This document shows, piece after piece, positions 62,931 to 64,000 of a stretch of 64,000 nt of DNA (position 1 is the first letter of the stretch; each line of letters begins with the position of its first letter). Both the position numbers and the translations under genes were made by a program. This DNA comes from a bacterium D16-56 (lineage in GTDB: Bacteria; Bacillota; Clostridia; Lachnospirales; Lachnospiraceae): contig RAYY01000001.1 in NCBI GenBank assembly GCA_003611875.1, positions 124,001 to 188,000 of the forward strand, given 5' to 3'. The notes beneath the pieces were generated by a model. The model was not told the DNA's origin, made no database searches, and was given only the letters and a program-made list of their open reading frames with translations.

Positions 62931-64000
62931 TTATTCCTCAATCGCTACATAATCATCAGGAACCGTAATGCCAAGAGCATCACAAAGGCTCTTATTATAC
63001 TTTTTCGTAAACTGCGGAGCATACTCAATGGGCATCTCAGAAATATCAGCCTCTCCGGTCAGGATCTTGGCTGCCATTCTTCCTGTACCTACACCCAGGT
63101 CATAATAGCTGATGGACAGGGTAGCCACACCGCAGCCGCGGCATATGCCTTCCTCGCCTGCAACCACCGGAACACCTGCCGGCTGGCATACATTATTCAC
63201 CAGCTCTGTATTAGCAGCCGCCGTGTTATCGGTAGGCACATAGATCACATCGCTCTCGTCTGCCGCCTTAGTCACAATGGTCGTCAGATCATTGGAATCG
63301 GAAAAAGCATAGTACTCGCAGGTATATCCAAGCGCTTCCAGGGCAGTCTTTACGGTATCCACCTGATACTGGGAATTTGCCTCGGCAGAGCAATAGAGAA
63401 GTCCTACCTTCTCTGCATCCGGAAACAGCTCATGAAGCATAGCCGCCTGCTCGTCTAAAGGAGCCAAATCAGATGTTCCGGAAATGTTGCCGCCTACGGT
63501 ACCGGAAAATCCGTCAATCCCAAGAGCCACCCCGTACTCTGTTACCGAGGTTCCCAGAATCGGAATCTCATTGGTACCAGCCTGAGCCGCCTGAAGGGCA
63601 GGTGTGGCATTGGCAAGGATCAAATCTACGTTGGAGGATACAAAGCTGTTGATAATGGTAGAGCAGGTGTTGGAATCTCCCTGAGCATTCTGCTCGTCAA
63701 AGGTCACGGCATCGCCCAAAGCCTCGGTCAAGGCATCCTTAAAGCCCTGTGTTGCCGCGTCAAGAGCATCATGCTGTACCAGCTGGCAGATTCCCACGGT
63801 ATAGGTCTGGCCGGTTGCCGCGTTTTCCTCTCCTGCACTGTCTGCTGATTCTGAGGTATCCTCTGCTCCGTCCGCTGAGGCTGCCGAAGAATCTGCCGCA
63901 GCGCTTGTCCCTTCTGTGCCGCTGTCCTTTGTGCCGCCGGAGCATGCCGCCATGGACATCACCATGGACGCAGCCAGAATCATGGATAATAGCTTTGCTG
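62931..64000 (-). CDS. ABC transporter substrate-binding lipoprotein (PF04392 type), partial
   Basis: The N-terminus runs off the right edge; the visible part starts AKLLSMILAASMVMSMAACS, the end of a lipoprotein signal. A Ser/Ala/Glu linker precedes the type I binding fold: YTVGICQLVQHDALDAATQG, ILANATPALQAAQAGTNEIP, LFPDAEKVGLLYCSAEANSQ and DVIYVPTDNTAAANTELVNN. This is the ABC_sub_bind family, some of whose members bind tryptophan or tyrosine. The ligand here is not determined. Confidence 0.92.
   Translation of the reverse strand, partial: AKLLSMILAASMVMSMAACSGGTKDSGTEGTSAAADSSAASADGAEDTSESADSAGEENAATGQTYTVGICQLVQHDALDAATQGFKDALTEALGDAVTFDEQNAQGDSNTCSTIINSFVSSNVDLILANATPALQAAQAGTNEIPILGTSVTEYGVALGIDGFSGTVGGNISGTSDLAPLDEQAAMLHELFPDAEKVGLLYCSAEANSQYQVDTVKTALEALGYTCEYYAFSDSNDLTTIVTKAADESDVIYVPTDNTAAANTELVNNVCQPAGVPVVAGEEGICRGCGVATLSISYYDLGVGTGRMAAKILTGEADISEMPIEYAPQFTKKYNKSLCDALGITVPDDYVAIEE

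Overview
The window reads as chromosome of a motile, probably spore-forming anaerobic Clostridia, most likely a Lachnospiraceae (Lachnoclostridium/Enterocloster-like). This is inferred, not proven. It rests on moderate GC, strong AGGAGG ribosome-binding sites, Gram-positive genes (LtaS-like enzyme, PTS IIA of the glucose type, SleB-type hydrolase, flagellin, YjfB, a DUF4491 protein) and an 'ABC_sub_bind' transporter. No rRNA, tRNA or CRISPR array was found.

Layout. 0-13 kb holds mostly intact housekeeping genes: a high-cysteine small protein, two coupled unknowns, an L,D-transpeptidase, GlgX-type debranching enzyme, a ClpP-like protease with a minisatellite-encoded N-terminus, YjfB, cardiolipin synthase, MetY, an LtaS-like enzyme, PTS IIA and a small export protein. 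13-15 kb is a chimera of two broken hydrolases. 15-27 kb is an accessory region of gene remnants: OLD-type ATPase and HNH nuclease pieces, an IS66 left end, two serine-recombinase fragments, histidine-kinase pieces, a truncated conjugative-element sigma-like gene, aldo/keto reductase and RibD-like remnants. Mixed in are small intact genes (Fic, TetR-YbhB, MarR-GNAT, a lipoprotein, two paralogous unknown proteins). 27-30.5 kb has an AraC-EamA pair and an AT-rich orphan adenine methyltransferase.

30.9-38.9 kb is a LacI-controlled alpha-glucoside operon: GH13, binding protein, two permeases, GH13. Its promoter sits between two LacI-type operators. The binding protein carries a frameshift at its lipobox and the first permease carries an in-frame amber stop, so import is probably lost. 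39-44.7 kb holds a truncated esterase, a frameshifted transglutaminase-like secreted protein, an IS66 transposase remnant, flagellin and a SleB-like hydrolase. 44.7-49.4 kb encodes two tandem aconitase-superfamily heterodimers opposite a LysR regulator. 49.4-52.5 kb is a secreted repeat protein / DUF4157 / AAA+ ATPase cluster of the kind that accompanies extracellular contractile injection systems, but with no tube or sheath genes in view. 52.6-54.4 kb is ilvN-ilvC. The rest holds a chemoreceptor, an auxin-efflux-type carrier, a lipoprotein, a cytidylate-kinase-like protein, an Rpn-type nuclease and an ABC_sub_bind transporter that runs off the right edge.

The most unusual signal is a dispersed, highly structured repeat of about 105 bp. 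There are seven copies plus one possible fragment. Several abut or supply the stop codon of the preceding gene, and two subtypes preserve a hairpin through compensatory changes.
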